A DNA stretch of 59,011 nt from CALGLS01 sp047626155. GTDB lineage: Bacteria; Bacteroidota; Bacteroidia; Chitinophagales; Saprospiraceae. The translations under genes and the position numbers were made by a program. The notes beneath the pieces are model-generated. The model made no database searches and was not told the origin of the DNA. It saw nothing but the letters and a program-made list of their open reading frames with translations. Of this stretch, positions 27,067 through 36,972 are shown piece by piece; within the stretch, counting starts at the first letter, position 1; each line of letters starts with the position of its first letter. The stretch lies in assembly GCA_047626155.1 (NCBI GenBank), contig JBLHRR010000018.1:1-59011 (forward strand). The letters run 5' to 3'.

Positions 27067-28557
27067 ATGGATTACGGCTTCCTCTCCCTCCTCCCTCCCA
27101 TCATGGCCATTGCGCTCGCCATCAAAACCAAGCAAGTATATCTTTCCTTAATGGCAGGTATCTGGCTCGGCTGGCTGATCATTTCTGACTGGAACTTTCT
27201 AGATGGAACCTTGGCCAGCATTCAAGCACTGGTTGATGTTTTTAAAGATGCGGGGAATACCCGAACCATTATGTTTGGCGCTTTAGTGGGCGCTTTGATT
27301 ATGTTCATCCAACGCTCCGGAGGTGTAGAAGGCTTTGTTATTTTTGTACAAAAAACACTGACGAAACTGGAAAAAAAACGTCCTGGAAAAAACAGACAAA
27401 TCATTTTGTTCTTCACATGGATTACGGGTTTACTGATTTTTGTAGAATCTTCTATGAGCGTTCTAACAGTAGGTGCACTGTATCGACCTTTGTATGACAA
27501 GTACAAAATCTCTAGAGAGAAATTAGCTTATTTAGCCGACAGTAGTTCCGCCCCTTCTTGTATTCTGATCCCCTTCAATGCCTGGGGCGCATTCATTATG
27601 GGCCTACTGGCCGCTCAGGGGTTTTCTGATCCTTTTGCCATTTTAGTGAAAACCATTCCTTATAACTTCTATCCGTTTTTAGCGCTTGCATTAGCATTGA
27701 TATTAATCTGGAGAGATGAGGATTTTGGTCCAATGAAAAAAGCGGAAGAGCGCATCAGGACTACTGGAAAAATACTTCCCGATGGCGCTCAACCTATGGT
27801 ATCAGAAGAACTCACAGAGGTAGAAACCAAACCAGGAATTACACCCAGAGCAATCAATATGCTGCTCCCCATTTTAGTAATGATAGTAATGATGCCGATT
27901 ATGTTGGCATACACAGGATGGGAAGAAGCACTGAACGTAAAAGCAGAATCTGGTTTCTTAGGAAAAGCATTGTTTGCTATCGGACAAGGTTCTGGATCTA
28001 CCGCTGTATTGATATCCGTCATTAGCTCTTTACTGGTCGCTGCTCTTTTCTACAAAACTCAAAATCTCTTTTCCTTAAAGGAAACAATGGACCTCACCAT
28101 GAAAGGAATAGCCGGTTTGATGCCGCTTGCATTACTAATGTTATTTGCCTTTGCCATCAGTGGCGTTTGTAAGGAATTGCAAACTGGGCAATATGTTGCG
28201 GAGGTAGCCAGCCAATGGTTGAGCCCTTCCTTGGTTCCTTTTATTGTCTTTCTCGTAGCCTGTTTTATCGCCTTTAGTACAGGGACCAGTTGGGGAACTT
28301 TCGCCATTATGATTGCCATTGCGGTACCGATGGCTCGAGAAATGGACGCCCCGGTCTTGGTCACCATCGCTGCTGCATTAGGCGGTGGCATCTTCGGAGA
28401 TCACTGCTCTCCCATCAGCGATACCACGATTTTATCCTCCATGGCTTCCGCCTGTGACCACATTGACCATGTAAGAACGCAGCTCCCATATGCACTCCTT
28501 GCCGGAGGAATTGCAGCATTATGCTATTTGGTCGCCGGAATTGCTGGATTGGGATAA
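27067..28557 (+). CDS. NhaC-family Na+/H+ antiporter
   Basis: 496-residue polytopic membrane protein with about 11-12 hydrophobic segments. Features typical of NhaC/YqkI-like carriers are LLPPIMAIALAIKTKQVYLSLMAG, FGALVGALIMFIQRSGG, FVESSMSVLTVG, LAYLADSSSAPSCILIPFNAWGAF and the C-terminal FGDHCSPISDTTILSSMASACDH. The last motif is shared with the NhaC superfamily and related malate-lactate antiporters. It probably exchanges Na+ for protons; an organic-acid substrate is an alternative. A palindromic stretch (28592-28672) separates it from the TonB receptor downstream. Confidence 0.92.
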   Translation: MDYGFLSLLPPIMAIALAIKTKQVYLSLMAGIWLGWLIISDWNFLDGTLASIQALVDVFKDAGNTRTIMFGALVGALIMFIQRSGGVEGFVIFVQKTLTKLEKKRPGKNRQIILFFTWITGLLIFVESSMSVLTVGALYRPLYDKYKISREKLAYLADSSSAPSCILIPFNAWGAFIMGLLAAQGFSDPFAILVKTIPYNFYPFLALALALILIWRDEDFGPMKKAEERIRTTGKILPDGAQPMVSEELTEVETKPGITPRAINMLLPILVMIVMMPIMLAYTGWEEALNVKAESGFLGKALFAIGQGSGSTAVLISVISSLLVAALFYKTQNLFSLKETMDLTMKGIAGLMPLALLMLFAFAISGVCKELQTGQYVAEVASQWLSPSLVPFIVFLVACFIAFSTGTSWGTFAIMIAIAVPMAREMDAPVLVTIAAALGGGIFGDHCSPISDTTILSSMASACDHIDHVRTQLPYALLAGGIAALCYLVAGIAGLG

Positions 28558-28742
28558 ACAGATCATGGTTATAAACAGTCGATTTAACCTTAAAGGTAGA
28601 TTAGGCTGATGTGGTGGATGAGGTTTCCCACTAATACAAACTGGTACCTCCGCCACATCTACCTTCTTTACCTTATCCACCATTAACATCTCTATCACAC
28701 AACATCTTGGCATAACTCTAATATCTTTTGTATTTTTACAGC

Positions 28743-30992
28743 ATGAAATCTATTTTAAATGCAATTCTATATAGCGTATTTGCCATTACGGCCTACGCTC
28801 AACCAATTCAAGGCATTCTTACCAACGACGATAAAGAACCGCTTTTTGGCGCTACCCTCTACTGGGAAGGCACCACTAACGGTACCGTAGCAGATATAAA
28901 CGGCTGGTATCAATTGATGCGGCCAAAAAAATCAGAAGGCAATCTCAACCTCCATATTGACTATGTTGGTTATGAAACCACCATCTTTGAAATCCTTCCT
29001 AATGAGGACACCGTACACCTTTCCATTAATGGCGTTTCCAATTTGATGCAAGTGGAGGTCGCTGCCAAAATTCGAGACAATTATATTTCTACTATTCAAA
29101 CCATGAATATCGAAACCATCGGTGGTGGTGAATTGAAGAAGGCTGCTTGCTGTAGTTTGGCTGATTGTTTTGAAACCAATGCTTCTGTTGATGTAACTTA
29201 TGCGGATGCGATATCCGGCGCTAAAGAAATAGAGGTGCTCGGACTTCGAGGTATTTACACCGCCATGCTAGTTGAGAAACGTCCTGCGCTAAATGGTTTG
29301 GGAACTTCCTTGGGCTTAGACTTTATTCCAGGCACCTGGATCAATAGCATCAGTATTGCAAAAGGAACAGGTTCTGTACAATCTGGTTTTAACGCCATCA
29401 CCGGACAGATCAACTCGGAGATCAAAAAACCTTTCGATGACTATCCTGTCTTTGTCAATTTGTATGCTTCCACCATGCAACGCTTTGAAGCTAATGTTCA
29501 TTTGAATAAAGAAATTTCTAAGAAATGGAGTACGGGACTTTTGCTTCACGGAGGTATCATGCAAAACGAGATTGACAATAATGATGACAACTATCTGGAA
29601 TCTCCTCTGAAGAAAACACTAAACGGTATGTACCGGGTTTTCTACCGTACCAATACCTGGCGTTCTCAGTTTAATGTTCATGCTGTGAATGATGAGCGGA
29701 TGGGTGGAAATTTGAAGGATACACCAGATGGCTTTTATGCTAAACAGAAAAACAAGCGTGTAGAGGCTTTTGGTAAAGTGGGTTTTATTGGATTTAATAA
29801 ACCGACCACTACTGTTGGCTTTCTATACAATGCTTCTTGGCATAAATTGGACAATTACTACGGCCCTATTCTACACAGTGGAACGCAGCGAAACATCTTT
29901 ACTCAGTTTATTTATGAATCGCTTATTGGAACTTCGACCAACCACAAGTTATACAGCGGTGTCAGCTTCATGTATGACGACTATGAAGAGTTGGTTGACA
30001 AACCTTCCAACGACGATAACGACATTAATAATGATCGAACAGAAAAAGTACCTGGCGTTTTTGTGGAGTATATGAAATGTAATGGCAGCAATATTTTTAC
30101 AGATTTCAATAGTAAGATTGGAATAGTCGCTGGCCTTCGGGTAGATCACCATAACAATCATGGCGTCTTAGTTTCTCCTCGTTTAAACATGAAATATAAC
30201 TTTGATGAAAACACCATAATTCGTGTATCGGCGGGTAGAGCGTATCGGAGCCCTAATGTTATAGCGGAGAACCTGAGTATTTTTTCTAGTAGTCGAGGCC
30301 GACGAATTGACATCAGAGAGGACTTGGATATTGAAGCGGCGATTAATGTCGGGTTTAACTTTACGAAGACTTTTGAAATCGCAGAACGTGCCGGACAAGT
30401 TTCCCTTGATGTTTATAGAACAGAATTTGACAAGCAGGTGGTTCTTGATTTGGATGAAAAATACAACGAAGCCATCTTTTACAACTTAGATGGTCAGTCT
30501 TATTCTAACAGTGTACTTGCATTGGTACGTTACGACCTCTTTGAGCGATTCACAATGAAGGTCGCTTACAAATACAATGATGTAAAAATTGAATACAGCT
30601 CTGGCTTACGCCAAAAACCGTTGGTAGCAAGACACCGTGGATTGGTTACAATGGACTACGAAACTGCCAATGAACAGTGGTCTTTCAGCACCAGTGCACA
30701 GTTTGTTGGAAAACAGCGTTTCCCAGACAATGAAGAACGTTCTCCTGAGACAGTAAAAGACCATACGGGTTCTTCTCCGGCTTATGCTTTGGTGAATACG
30801 CAGGTAACTAAGAAGTTCAAAAAGTGGGATATATATATGGGTGGTGAAAACTTATTGAACTACACGCAGAAAAATCCGATCATTAGTGGGGACAATTGGG
30901 AGAGTGATGATTTTGATGCTTCTCAGGTTTATGCGCCGATTATGGGGACGCGGGTTTATGTGGGGTTGAGGTGGTGGATTGATAAGAAGTAG
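28743..30992 (+). CDS. TonB-dependent receptor with Cys-rich plug
   Basis: 749-residue outer-membrane receptor; the ATG at 28743 opens the signal peptide MKSILNAILYSVFAITAYAQ. Residues ~22-100 are a carboxypeptidase-like regulatory domain (GATLYWEGTTNGTVADINGWYQL), ~105-240 the plug (VLGLRGIYTAMLVEKRPALN, GSVQSGFNAITGQI), and the rest a barrel ending in VGLRWW. The plug carries three cysteines close together (KKAACCSLADCFE, Cys136, 137, 142), a pattern I associate with receptors near heavy-metal genes; a copper or other soft-metal cargo is therefore possible but not shown. A strong terminator follows. Confidence 0.9.
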   Translation: MKSILNAILYSVFAITAYAQPIQGILTNDDKEPLFGATLYWEGTTNGTVADINGWYQLMRPKKSEGNLNLHIDYVGYETTIFEILPNEDTVHLSINGVSNLMQVEVAAKIRDNYISTIQTMNIETIGGGELKKAACCSLADCFETNASVDVTYADAISGAKEIEVLGLRGIYTAMLVEKRPALNGLGTSLGLDFIPGTWINSISIAKGTGSVQSGFNAITGQINSEIKKPFDDYPVFVNLYASTMQRFEANVHLNKEISKKWSTGLLLHGGIMQNEIDNNDDNYLESPLKKTLNGMYRVFYRTNTWRSQFNVHAVNDERMGGNLKDTPDGFYAKQKNKRVEAFGKVGFIGFNKPTTTVGFLYNASWHKLDNYYGPILHSGTQRNIFTQFIYESLIGTSTNHKLYSGVSFMYDDYEELVDKPSNDDNDINNDRTEKVPGVFVEYMKCNGSNIFTDFNSKIGIVAGLRVDHHNNHGVLVSPRLNMKYNFDENTIIRVSAGRAYRSPNVIAENLSIFSSSRGRRIDIREDLDIEAAINVGFNFTKTFEIAERAGQVSLDVYRTEFDKQVVLDLDEKYNEAIFYNLDGQSYSNSVLALVRYDLFERFTMKVAYKYNDVKIEYSSGLRQKPLVARHRGLVTMDYETANEQWSFSTSAQFVGKQRFPDNEERSPETVKDHTGSSPAYALVNTQVTKKFKKWDIYMGGENLLNYTQKNPIISGDNWESDDFDASQVYAPIMGTRVYVGLRWWIDKK

Positions 30993-31013
30993 GACTAGCA
31001 TCTAACATTACAA

Positions 31014-31056
31014 AAAAAAGCCTTCAATTTGAACAAGTCAAATTGAAGGCTTTTTT
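31014..31056. terminator. bidirectional intrinsic terminator
   Basis: Perfect 19-bp stem (AAAAAAGCCTTCAATTTGA at 31014-31032 with its complement at 31038-31056) around ACAAG. It serves both the TonB receptor on the + strand and the DUF4249 gene on the - strand. Confidence 0.93.
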
Positions 31057-31079
31057 GTCCTCAAAGTCTATTAAGATCT

Positions 31080-32003
31080 TTACTCCTCCAAATCCAAAAC
31101 CACTTCCACCCCAGCAGCAAAGACCCCCAAACCACCATCTATATTCCGATGCACAGTCACCGGCTCCGAGAAAGGACCAAATTCCCCGGCTTGGCTAAAG
31201 TTATAAAAGGAGCGTGCATATAAAAACCAATCTTCCGTAACAGAGCGAAAAACAACGACCATATTGTCAGAAAATTCATCATCGAGTTGTAAGTTGATGA
31301 TGTATTCCTTTCCATCTATTGTTCTATCCCGAAAAAGGTAACGATCACCTTCTCCTCCTCTTCTGAGAATTGGATCATTTGATCCCATGTATATTGAATT
31401 AAAGTAAGTTTCACCAGAAGTACCATTCTCTTTATAAGCCACCCATATCTCGTAATAATTTTCTATTCCTGCAGGATCTGTGAAGGTGATGTCAATGCTA
31501 TTTAGACGATCAGCTCCTTCTCCTATGCCGCCATCTTCTATAAATTTAGCTCTGGTTACCTGTACCGGAGCCGGCATATACTGGACTGAAGTGACCGCTT
31601 CAAAATCAGGGTGTTTTACTTTTATTTCAAAACTATCACCGATACCTCCGATTGGTTCATCCAGCTCAAGGCCATAGTTTAAGGGTAAGAAATTCCCTGG
31701 ATTGGGGTCCAAATCTTCAAATGGAATCAAAGTATATTTAAGTGCTCCTTGTTGAAATATTTCTACAGTAGCTCCTTTTAGAAACTGCTCTTCATATTCA
31801 TTGTAACTAACTGTTTCCAGCAAACCAAAACTCTTTCCAACACTAACACCTATGACAGAATCGCCTGGTTTTATAAAAGAGTGGACGGTTATCTCCGGTG
31901 TGTGTAGAGGAGGATCTACTTCTAGTGTGGTCTCGAAGAAGGAGCCATCACAGGAAGAAAAAAATAGTGCTAACAATATGATGGGAAAAGTATATTTTAT
32001 CAT
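31080..32003 (-). CDS. DUF4249-family lipoprotein
   Basis: 307 residues with a lipobox FFSSC (Cys18) after MIKYTFPIILLAL. The N-terminal motif LEVDPPLHTPEITVHSFIKPGDSV and the middle IGDSFEIKVKHPDFEAVTSVQYMP fit the DUF4249 family, whose genes regularly follow a TonB-dependent receptor. It is therefore probably a surface-exposed or periplasmic partner of the receptor encoded 137 bp upstream (32141-34555), perhaps in substrate capture. Substrate unknown. It shares the terminator at 31014-31056 with the gene converging from the other side. Confidence 0.87.
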   Translation of the reverse strand: MIKYTFPIILLALFFSSCDGSFFETTLEVDPPLHTPEITVHSFIKPGDSVIGVSVGKSFGLLETVSYNEYEEQFLKGATVEIFQQGALKYTLIPFEDLDPNPGNFLPLNYGLELDEPIGGIGDSFEIKVKHPDFEAVTSVQYMPAPVQVTRAKFIEDGGIGEGADRLNSIDITFTDPAGIENYYEIWVAYKENGTSGETYFNSIYMGSNDPILRRGGEGDRYLFRDRTIDGKEYIINLQLDDEFSDNMVVVFRSVTEDWFLYARSFYNFSQAGEFGPFSEPVTVHRNIDGGLGVFAAGVEVVLDLEE

Positions 32004-32140
32004 GATTTTATTATTTATGGTTCTTTTATCAATGCAATACTAATGTTACATTTTTTATTAAACTTCGAAAATCTAAAACGATTTATTTTCAAGGAATTAA
32101 AATTCACTAAACCTCAAATAGGTTTGTAAATTGAGCCCAT

Positions 32141-34555
32141 CTAGAACTCCATATTATAACTAAAGTAAGGAATAATAGGAAACAAACTCGCTTGCTTTAA
32201 TTTCGTCTCCGTGGTGTAATTTCCGTTTTGATCTACTTCCGATTCTTCAGAGGTAAACAAGAAAAATGGATTGTTCTGATTGTACACATTATAAGCACCA
32301 AAAGACCAGGTTCGCGTCCACCTTTTTTTCTCTTTCACGAAATTGACTCCAATATCCGCACGGTGATAAGAACGCATTCTGAAGTTGTTTCTGTTTTCGT
32401 AATGCTCTAGGTTCTGTGTGTTTACAAATGGCGCTTCTGGGAAAGACAAACCAGGTGTAAAACCTGTGTATTTTGAATTTGCTAAGGTCACTGCATTTCC
32501 TGTTCCATAAACCCAAGTCGCTGCTACATTTACTCGTTTACTAATTTCATAAGAAGCAACAATAGAAATATCATGTCGTCTGTCGTACTTGAAAGGGTAC
32601 TTTCTGCCCAGGTTCAATTCTTCAAATTCACGCCATGACCAGGAGAGGGTGTAACCAATCCAACCGGAAAGTTTTCCTTTTTTCTTTTGTATAAAAAGCT
32701 CCATTCCGTATGACTTTCCATCTCCCTGTGTTACGTTTTCCTGCCAGTCATTCAATTGGAATAAGCTGGAACCTTCTTTATAGGCCAGTAGATTTCTCAT
32801 TTCTTTATAATACCCTTCAATACTGATTTCATATTCTTTATTGAAAGTCTTCGCCAATCCCAATCCGACTTGCCAACTGTCCTGTGGCTTTACACTTTCG
32901 GTGGTTGGCAACCATAAATCCGTTGGTAAGCCGATGCCCTCGTTGGTCAGAAGCTGTACGTATTGACGCATGGAAGCAAATGATCCTTTAAGTGCGATAT
33001 CACCCGGCAGGAAATAACGTATTCCTAAGCGGGGCTGAATGGATGTATATGTTTTGTTAGGGATATGAAAAGCCGACAGGTGAATTCCCGCATTTATTTT
33101 AAGTGCGTCGCCGATTTTCATATCGTCTTCAATGTACATCGCATATTCCTGCGCATTGACATTGTCTTGTCCGATAACCGTATCCAATCTAAAATCATCG
33201 AAATCACTTATTGATTCTATATCCAGAGTAAATTTTCCTGGCTTGAAAGTATGATTGATTACGCTGGCCCCGAAGCGGATGAAATGATCCGGGGTGGGTA
33301 CATAATCAAAATCCATCTTCAAAGCAACATCATTAATTCCGGAAAGGTACTTCAAGGAAAAATTTTCTTTATCCTCATCGAATTCATATTTATCAGAAGC
33401 GGTTGTGTCAAAGTTATATCTACTGTAAGTAACTGCCAGATTACTAAATAATTTATTTGACCATAAGTGATTCCATCGTAAGGCAGAAGTAATATTCCCC
33501 CAACCCAAGCCTACCTCTGTCTCGGAGAAGTCTCTTACACTAGAGTTACGGGCATTAAAATTTTCCTTAAGGTAAAATTTATCTCTACCGGTATAAACAC
33601 TAAAGTAAACACGATCTTCATCGGAGAATCGGTGGTTTATTTTTCCATTAAAATCGTAAAAGTAATAACCTGCATTTCCACTATAGCCCTCCCCTTGCTC
33701 TTCAAAACTTCTCTTAATAAGCGGACGAGCGATTAAGTCTATATAAGTCCGTCGCCCAGATATAATGACCGAAGTGTTATCCGACAAAGGACCTTCTACT
33801 GTCATTCGAGAAGCCACTAATCCGATAGAACCCGCGCCATGCCATTCCTTGTTATTTCCTTCCTTCATATTGATTTCAATCACAGAAGACAAACGTCCGC
33901 CATAACGAGCGGGGAAGCCTCCTTTAGTCAGTTTCACATCCTTGATCGCATCTACATTAAAGACAGAGAAGAAACCAAACAAGTGAGAAGCATTATAAAC
34001 GGGGACGCCATCCAACAAAATCAAATTCTGGTCAGGGCTTCCTCCCCGAACGTACAAACCACTTTGCCCCTCTCCTCCTGATTGCACTCCAGGCAATAAT
34101 TGCAATGCTTTTAAAACATCGACTTCTCCCATCAGAGCTGGTATCTTTTTAATTTGAGCAATAGGTATATCTATCGTACTCATCTGACTTTGTTCCTCTA
34201 TGGTTTTCAACTCTTCTGCTACGACAACCACTTCTTCCAAAGAAATATCGGGAGAGAGTTGTATATTCATAACAACATCCTTCCGTAATAGCATTTTAAA
34301 ACGCTGTGTCTGATAACCGATGTAAGAAAAAGTCAACAAAATCGAGTCTTTCGGCAAAGTCAGACTGTAAAAACCATAGAGATTAGAGACGGTTCCTTTG
34401 GCCGTTTTCAAATCAAAAGCATTGGCAGAAGTGAGTTTTTCTCCTGATTCAGCATCTTCAATGTAACCACTGATGGTGAATTTACTTTGGCCAAAAAGAG
34501 AGCTGGTCAGTAGGGCCAGAGATAAGCATAAGAGCAACTGTTTGAAATGCTTCAT
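32141..34555 (-). CDS. TonB-dependent receptor with carboxypeptidase-like N-domain
   Basis: 804-residue outer-membrane active transporter. Signal peptide MKHFKQLLLCLSLALLTSSLFGQ; carboxypeptidase regulatory-like domain at ~25-110 (GYIEDAESGEKLTSANAF, YGFYSLTLPKDSI); plug at ~115-235 with VLKALQLLPGVQSGGEG, LYVRGGSPDQNLILLDGVPV and FPARYGGRLSSVIEI; the remainder is the beta-barrel ending FPIIPYFSYNMEF. The arrangement with a DUF4249 lipoprotein gene directly downstream is a known Bacteroidota pairing. It lacks SusD, so a polysaccharide cargo is less likely. A family-2 repeat lies 36 bp before its start. Confidence 0.92.
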   Translation of the reverse strand: MKHFKQLLLCLSLALLTSSLFGQSKFTISGYIEDAESGEKLTSANAFDLKTAKGTVSNLYGFYSLTLPKDSILLTFSYIGYQTQRFKMLLRKDVVMNIQLSPDISLEEVVVVAEELKTIEEQSQMSTIDIPIAQIKKIPALMGEVDVLKALQLLPGVQSGGEGQSGLYVRGGSPDQNLILLDGVPVYNASHLFGFFSVFNVDAIKDVKLTKGGFPARYGGRLSSVIEINMKEGNNKEWHGAGSIGLVASRMTVEGPLSDNTSVIISGRRTYIDLIARPLIKRSFEEQGEGYSGNAGYYFYDFNGKINHRFSDEDRVYFSVYTGRDKFYLKENFNARNSSVRDFSETEVGLGWGNITSALRWNHLWSNKLFSNLAVTYSRYNFDTTASDKYEFDEDKENFSLKYLSGINDVALKMDFDYVPTPDHFIRFGASVINHTFKPGKFTLDIESISDFDDFRLDTVIGQDNVNAQEYAMYIEDDMKIGDALKINAGIHLSAFHIPNKTYTSIQPRLGIRYFLPGDIALKGSFASMRQYVQLLTNEGIGLPTDLWLPTTESVKPQDSWQVGLGLAKTFNKEYEISIEGYYKEMRNLLAYKEGSSLFQLNDWQENVTQGDGKSYGMELFIQKKKGKLSGWIGYTLSWSWREFEELNLGRKYPFKYDRRHDISIVASYEISKRVNVAATWVYGTGNAVTLANSKYTGFTPGLSFPEAPFVNTQNLEHYENRNNFRMRSYHRADIGVNFVKEKKRWTRTWSFGAYNVYNQNNPFFLFTSEESEVDQNGNYTTETKLKQASLFPIIPYFSYNMEF

Positions 34556-34590
34556 TAATTTGTTTTTTATTTAGAAATGTGTTTTGTTTT

Positions 34591-34631
34591 GGTAACCGCA
34601 ACGACGCTACGAAGGCGCTACTATAAGTAGC
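34591..34631 (+). repeat. family-2 repeat, partial copy
   Basis: GGTAACCGCAACGACGCTAC then GAAGGCGCTACTATAAGTAG, after a T-rich leader (GTTTTGTTTT). It shares both key words with the palindrome at 39627-39717. Confidence 0.65.
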
Positions 34632-34862
34632 CTCAATGTTTAGTTGACATAAGGAGCGAATGCTTTAAAACAACTCCTTTACATTTACCCTAAACGAGCC
34701 AAAGTCCTCAAACGTTTGCTCGACGGTATTTAAAATCTAGGTTGCTTTTGCCGCGTATCTGACCAAATTGTTTATTCTTGTTATTCCAGTTCGAATATAA
34801 AGGAAAGCAACATCCAATTGACAAATCGCTAGTTAAACTATAACTTCTCCTTTACGAACGAA

Positions 34863-34896
34863 AAAACCAGAGCAACAACAACGTTACTCTGGTTTT
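34863..34896. terminator. intrinsic hairpin terminator
   Basis: AAAACCAGAG (34863-34872) pairs with CTCTGGTTTT (34887-34896), helped by AAC/GTT inside the loop. With A and T runs on the two sides it could act in either direction; on the minus strand it would back up termination after the P5C dehydrogenase gene. Confidence 0.7.
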
Positions 34897-34968
34897 AATA
34901 TCTCACGAATAAGGGTGTCTATCTACTAGACAGTGTTAAAAAAATTATCCCCTATTACTTATTTAATT

Positions 34969-35090
34969 ATTACACAAAAAATAATTTCCGGTTTTATACA
35001 CTCCCTGAAACTTTCTAACCTTCACTCCCTGCGGTCCTTACGGTTAAAAACTTGCAGGGCAAACCCGGAAGTTAATTTTTTGTTGTTGCA
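34969..35090 (-). repeat. family-1 palindromic repeat, copy B (long form)
   Basis: One end reads TTACACAAAAAATAATTTCC, the other, on the minus strand, GCAACAACAAAAAATTAACT; the second lies 5-10 bp past the stop codon of the P5C dehydrogenase gene. The inside differs from copy A and forms its own stem, CCCTGAAACTTTCTAACC against GGTTAAAAACTTGCAGGG. The ends are conserved but the interior is not. Confidence 0.78.
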
Positions 35091-35094
35091 ATAT

Positions 35095-36726
35095 TTACTC
35101 CTCTCCCAAAAACGGGTAGCGGTAATCCACTGGAGGAACAAAAGTTTCTTTAATGGTACGTGGTGAAATCCAACGGGTTAAGTTCAGAATAGAACCTGCC
35201 TTATCGTTGGTTCCAGAACCTCTGCCACCACCGAATGGCTGCTGACCTACGACCGCACCTGTTGGTTTGTCGTTGATGTAGAAGTTACCTGCTGCGTTGC
35301 GCAATTTGTGCATTGCCGTTACAATAGCAGCTCTGTCCGTAGAGAAAATAGCTCCGGTCAAGGCGTAATCAGAAGTCTGATCTACCGTTTCCAAAATTTG
35401 CTCATAGTTCTTATCATCGTATACATATACCGTAAGGACAGGTCCGAAAAGTTCCTCACACATTGTTTTGTACTTAGGATCAGTCGTTACAATAACGGTA
35501 GGTTCTATGAAGTAACCCTCTTTTTTGCTGTAACCACCACCTGCTATAATTTCTGCGTTCTTCGCTTTTTTAGCACCAGCGATATAGCTAGAAATTTTGT
35601 TGAACGAAGGTTCGTCGATTACTGCATTTATGAAGTTGGTAAAATCTTCAGGGCTACCCATTTTGATAGAGGCCAAATCAGCAATCACATATTTTTTAAT
35701 ATTCTTCCAAAGACCCTTAGGGACGTATGCTCTAGAAGCCGCAGAACATTTCTGTCCTTGGAATTCAAAAGCACCACGAACCATTCCCGTTGCTACTTCC
35801 TTCGCATTTGCAGAAGGGTGCGCTACGATAAAGTCCTTACCACCCGTTTCTCCAACAATACGTGGGTAAGTTCTATACTTGCTCATATTCTGACCAATCG
35901 TCTGCCACAATAGATTGAATACTTTAGTAGAACCGGTGAAGTGCAAACCTGCAAAATCACGGTGGCTAAAAATAATATCTCCAGCGACAGGACCGTCTGT
36001 ATAGATCAAGTTGATCACACCATCTGGCAAACCTGCTCTTTCAAAAATTTCCATGATGATCTGTGCAGAATAAATCTGTGTCTCCGCTGGCTTCCATACG
36101 ACGGTATTCCCCAACATGGCTGGCGCCGCACAAAGGTTACCTGCGATAGAAGTAAAGTTGAAAGGAGTGATTGCAAAAACAAATCCTTCCAATGGGCGGT
36201 GCTCCATACGGTTCCACATCCCTGGTGCACTTTCTGGCTGCTCGCTGTAAATCTCGACCATATACTGCGCGTTGAAACGCAAGAAGTCGCAAAACTCAGC
36301 AACTGCATCAACCTCTGCCTGGAAGCAGTTTTTAGATTGCGCTAACATTGTAGCCGCATTCATCTTCGCACGGTAAGGTCCCGCCAATAAATCAGCCGCT
36401 TTCAAAAAGATAGCCGCACGGTCTTGCCAAGGCATAGCCGCCCAAGCATCTTTTGCTTTTAAAGCCGCTTTGATCGCATCTTCTACATGCTTCTTTCCAC
36501 CTTTGTTAAAAGTACCAAGCACATGCTTATGGTCATGCGGCGGGTGCATTGTTACCTTTTCTTTGGTTTTTACTTTTTTGCCACCGATGTACATTGGGAT
36601 GTCAATCTGCTTAGATTTCATCTTTGCGTACATGGCTTTCAATTCCAATTTTTCAGCTGATCCGGGTGCGTAGCTGTAAACGGGTTCGTTGACCGCTACC
36701 GGGACTTCGTAGAATGCGTTAGACAT
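35095..36726 (-). CDS. pruA: L-glutamate gamma-semialdehyde (P5C) dehydrogenase
   Basis: 543-residue NAD-dependent aldehyde dehydrogenase that oxidises glutamate semialdehyde, in equilibrium with 1-pyrroline-5-carboxylate, to glutamate; the second step of proline breakdown. The catalytic residues are visible: Cys327 in EFQGQKCSAASRAY and Glu293 in VGETGGKDF, with the cofactor-site motif FTGSTKVF and the N-anchor AITPFNFTSIAGN. The ~60-residue N-terminal extension (MSNAFYEVPVAVNEPVYSY) and length fit the long eukaryote-like P5CDH type common in Bacteroidota. Proline dehydrogenase is not nearby, so it is encoded elsewhere or absent. A -7 box lies 75 bp upstream. Confidence 0.94.
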   Translation of the reverse strand: MSNAFYEVPVAVNEPVYSYAPGSAEKLELKAMYAKMKSKQIDIPMYIGGKKVKTKEKVTMHPPHDHKHVLGTFNKGGKKHVEDAIKAALKAKDAWAAMPWQDRAAIFLKAADLLAGPYRAKMNAATMLAQSKNCFQAEVDAVAEFCDFLRFNAQYMVEIYSEQPESAPGMWNRMEHRPLEGFVFAITPFNFTSIAGNLCAAPAMLGNTVVWKPAETQIYSAQIIMEIFERAGLPDGVINLIYTDGPVAGDIIFSHRDFAGLHFTGSTKVFNLLWQTIGQNMSKYRTYPRIVGETGGKDFIVAHPSANAKEVATGMVRGAFEFQGQKCSAASRAYVPKGLWKNIKKYVIADLASIKMGSPEDFTNFINAVIDEPSFNKISSYIAGAKKAKNAEIIAGGGYSKKEGYFIEPTVIVTTDPKYKTMCEELFGPVLTVYVYDDKNYEQILETVDQTSDYALTGAIFSTDRAAIVTAMHKLRNAAGNFYINDKPTGAVVGQQPFGGGRGSGTNDKAGSILNLTRWISPRTIKETFVPPVDYRYPFLGEE

Positions 36727-36801
36727 ATTTTTTGGTTTAGATTTTTACTGAGTTTATAATAAGTGATTTACGTCTAGGATGGTCTTTTCCCTTATGTGGC
36801 G

Positions 36802-36809
36802 CAAAAGTA
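36802..36809 (-). promoter_or_regulatory. -7 box for the P5C dehydrogenase gene
   Basis: Minus-strand TACTTTTG, matching TAnnTTTG, 75 bp before the ATG at 36726. Confidence 0.45.
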
Positions 36810-36888
36810 AGGTTTTGATGGGGAATAAGAAAGGGTTCGCTGTAAGGATTGTACTTCTTCGTCCGATTTGTCGTATCTGACCGAACGT

Positions 36889-36938
36889 AATTAGCCCAGA
36901 GTTGCGACTCTGTGCTAATTTGGGGTCGACTCCTCAGA
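36889..36938. terminator. two hairpins after coaD
   Basis: AATTAGC-c-CAGAGT-TGCG-ACTCTG-t-GCTAATT (36889-36920) is a 13-bp stem with one mismatch, followed by a smaller GACTC-CTCA-GAGTC hairpin (36925-36938). Both use an AGAGT/ACTCT core. They lie 35 bp past the coaD stop on the minus strand and before the P5C dehydrogenase promoter. Confidence 0.65.
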
Positions 36939-36972
36939 GTCTTGCGCTTAGATGTATAGGATGCGGATTGAT

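Larger units (their letters stand above)
34556..34968. other. intergenic region with a repeat and a terminator-like hairpin
   Basis: No gene seen. It holds a partial family-2 repeat (34591-34631), a hairpin (34863-34896), and then the family-1 copy B begins at 34969. The rest is AT-rich without further structure that I could see. Confidence 0.55.

Noticed and set aside
35308..36345. Long + strand ORFs opposite the P5C dehydrogenase gene
   Set aside because: They mirror a strongly conserved coding region in antisense and have shadow-type composition.
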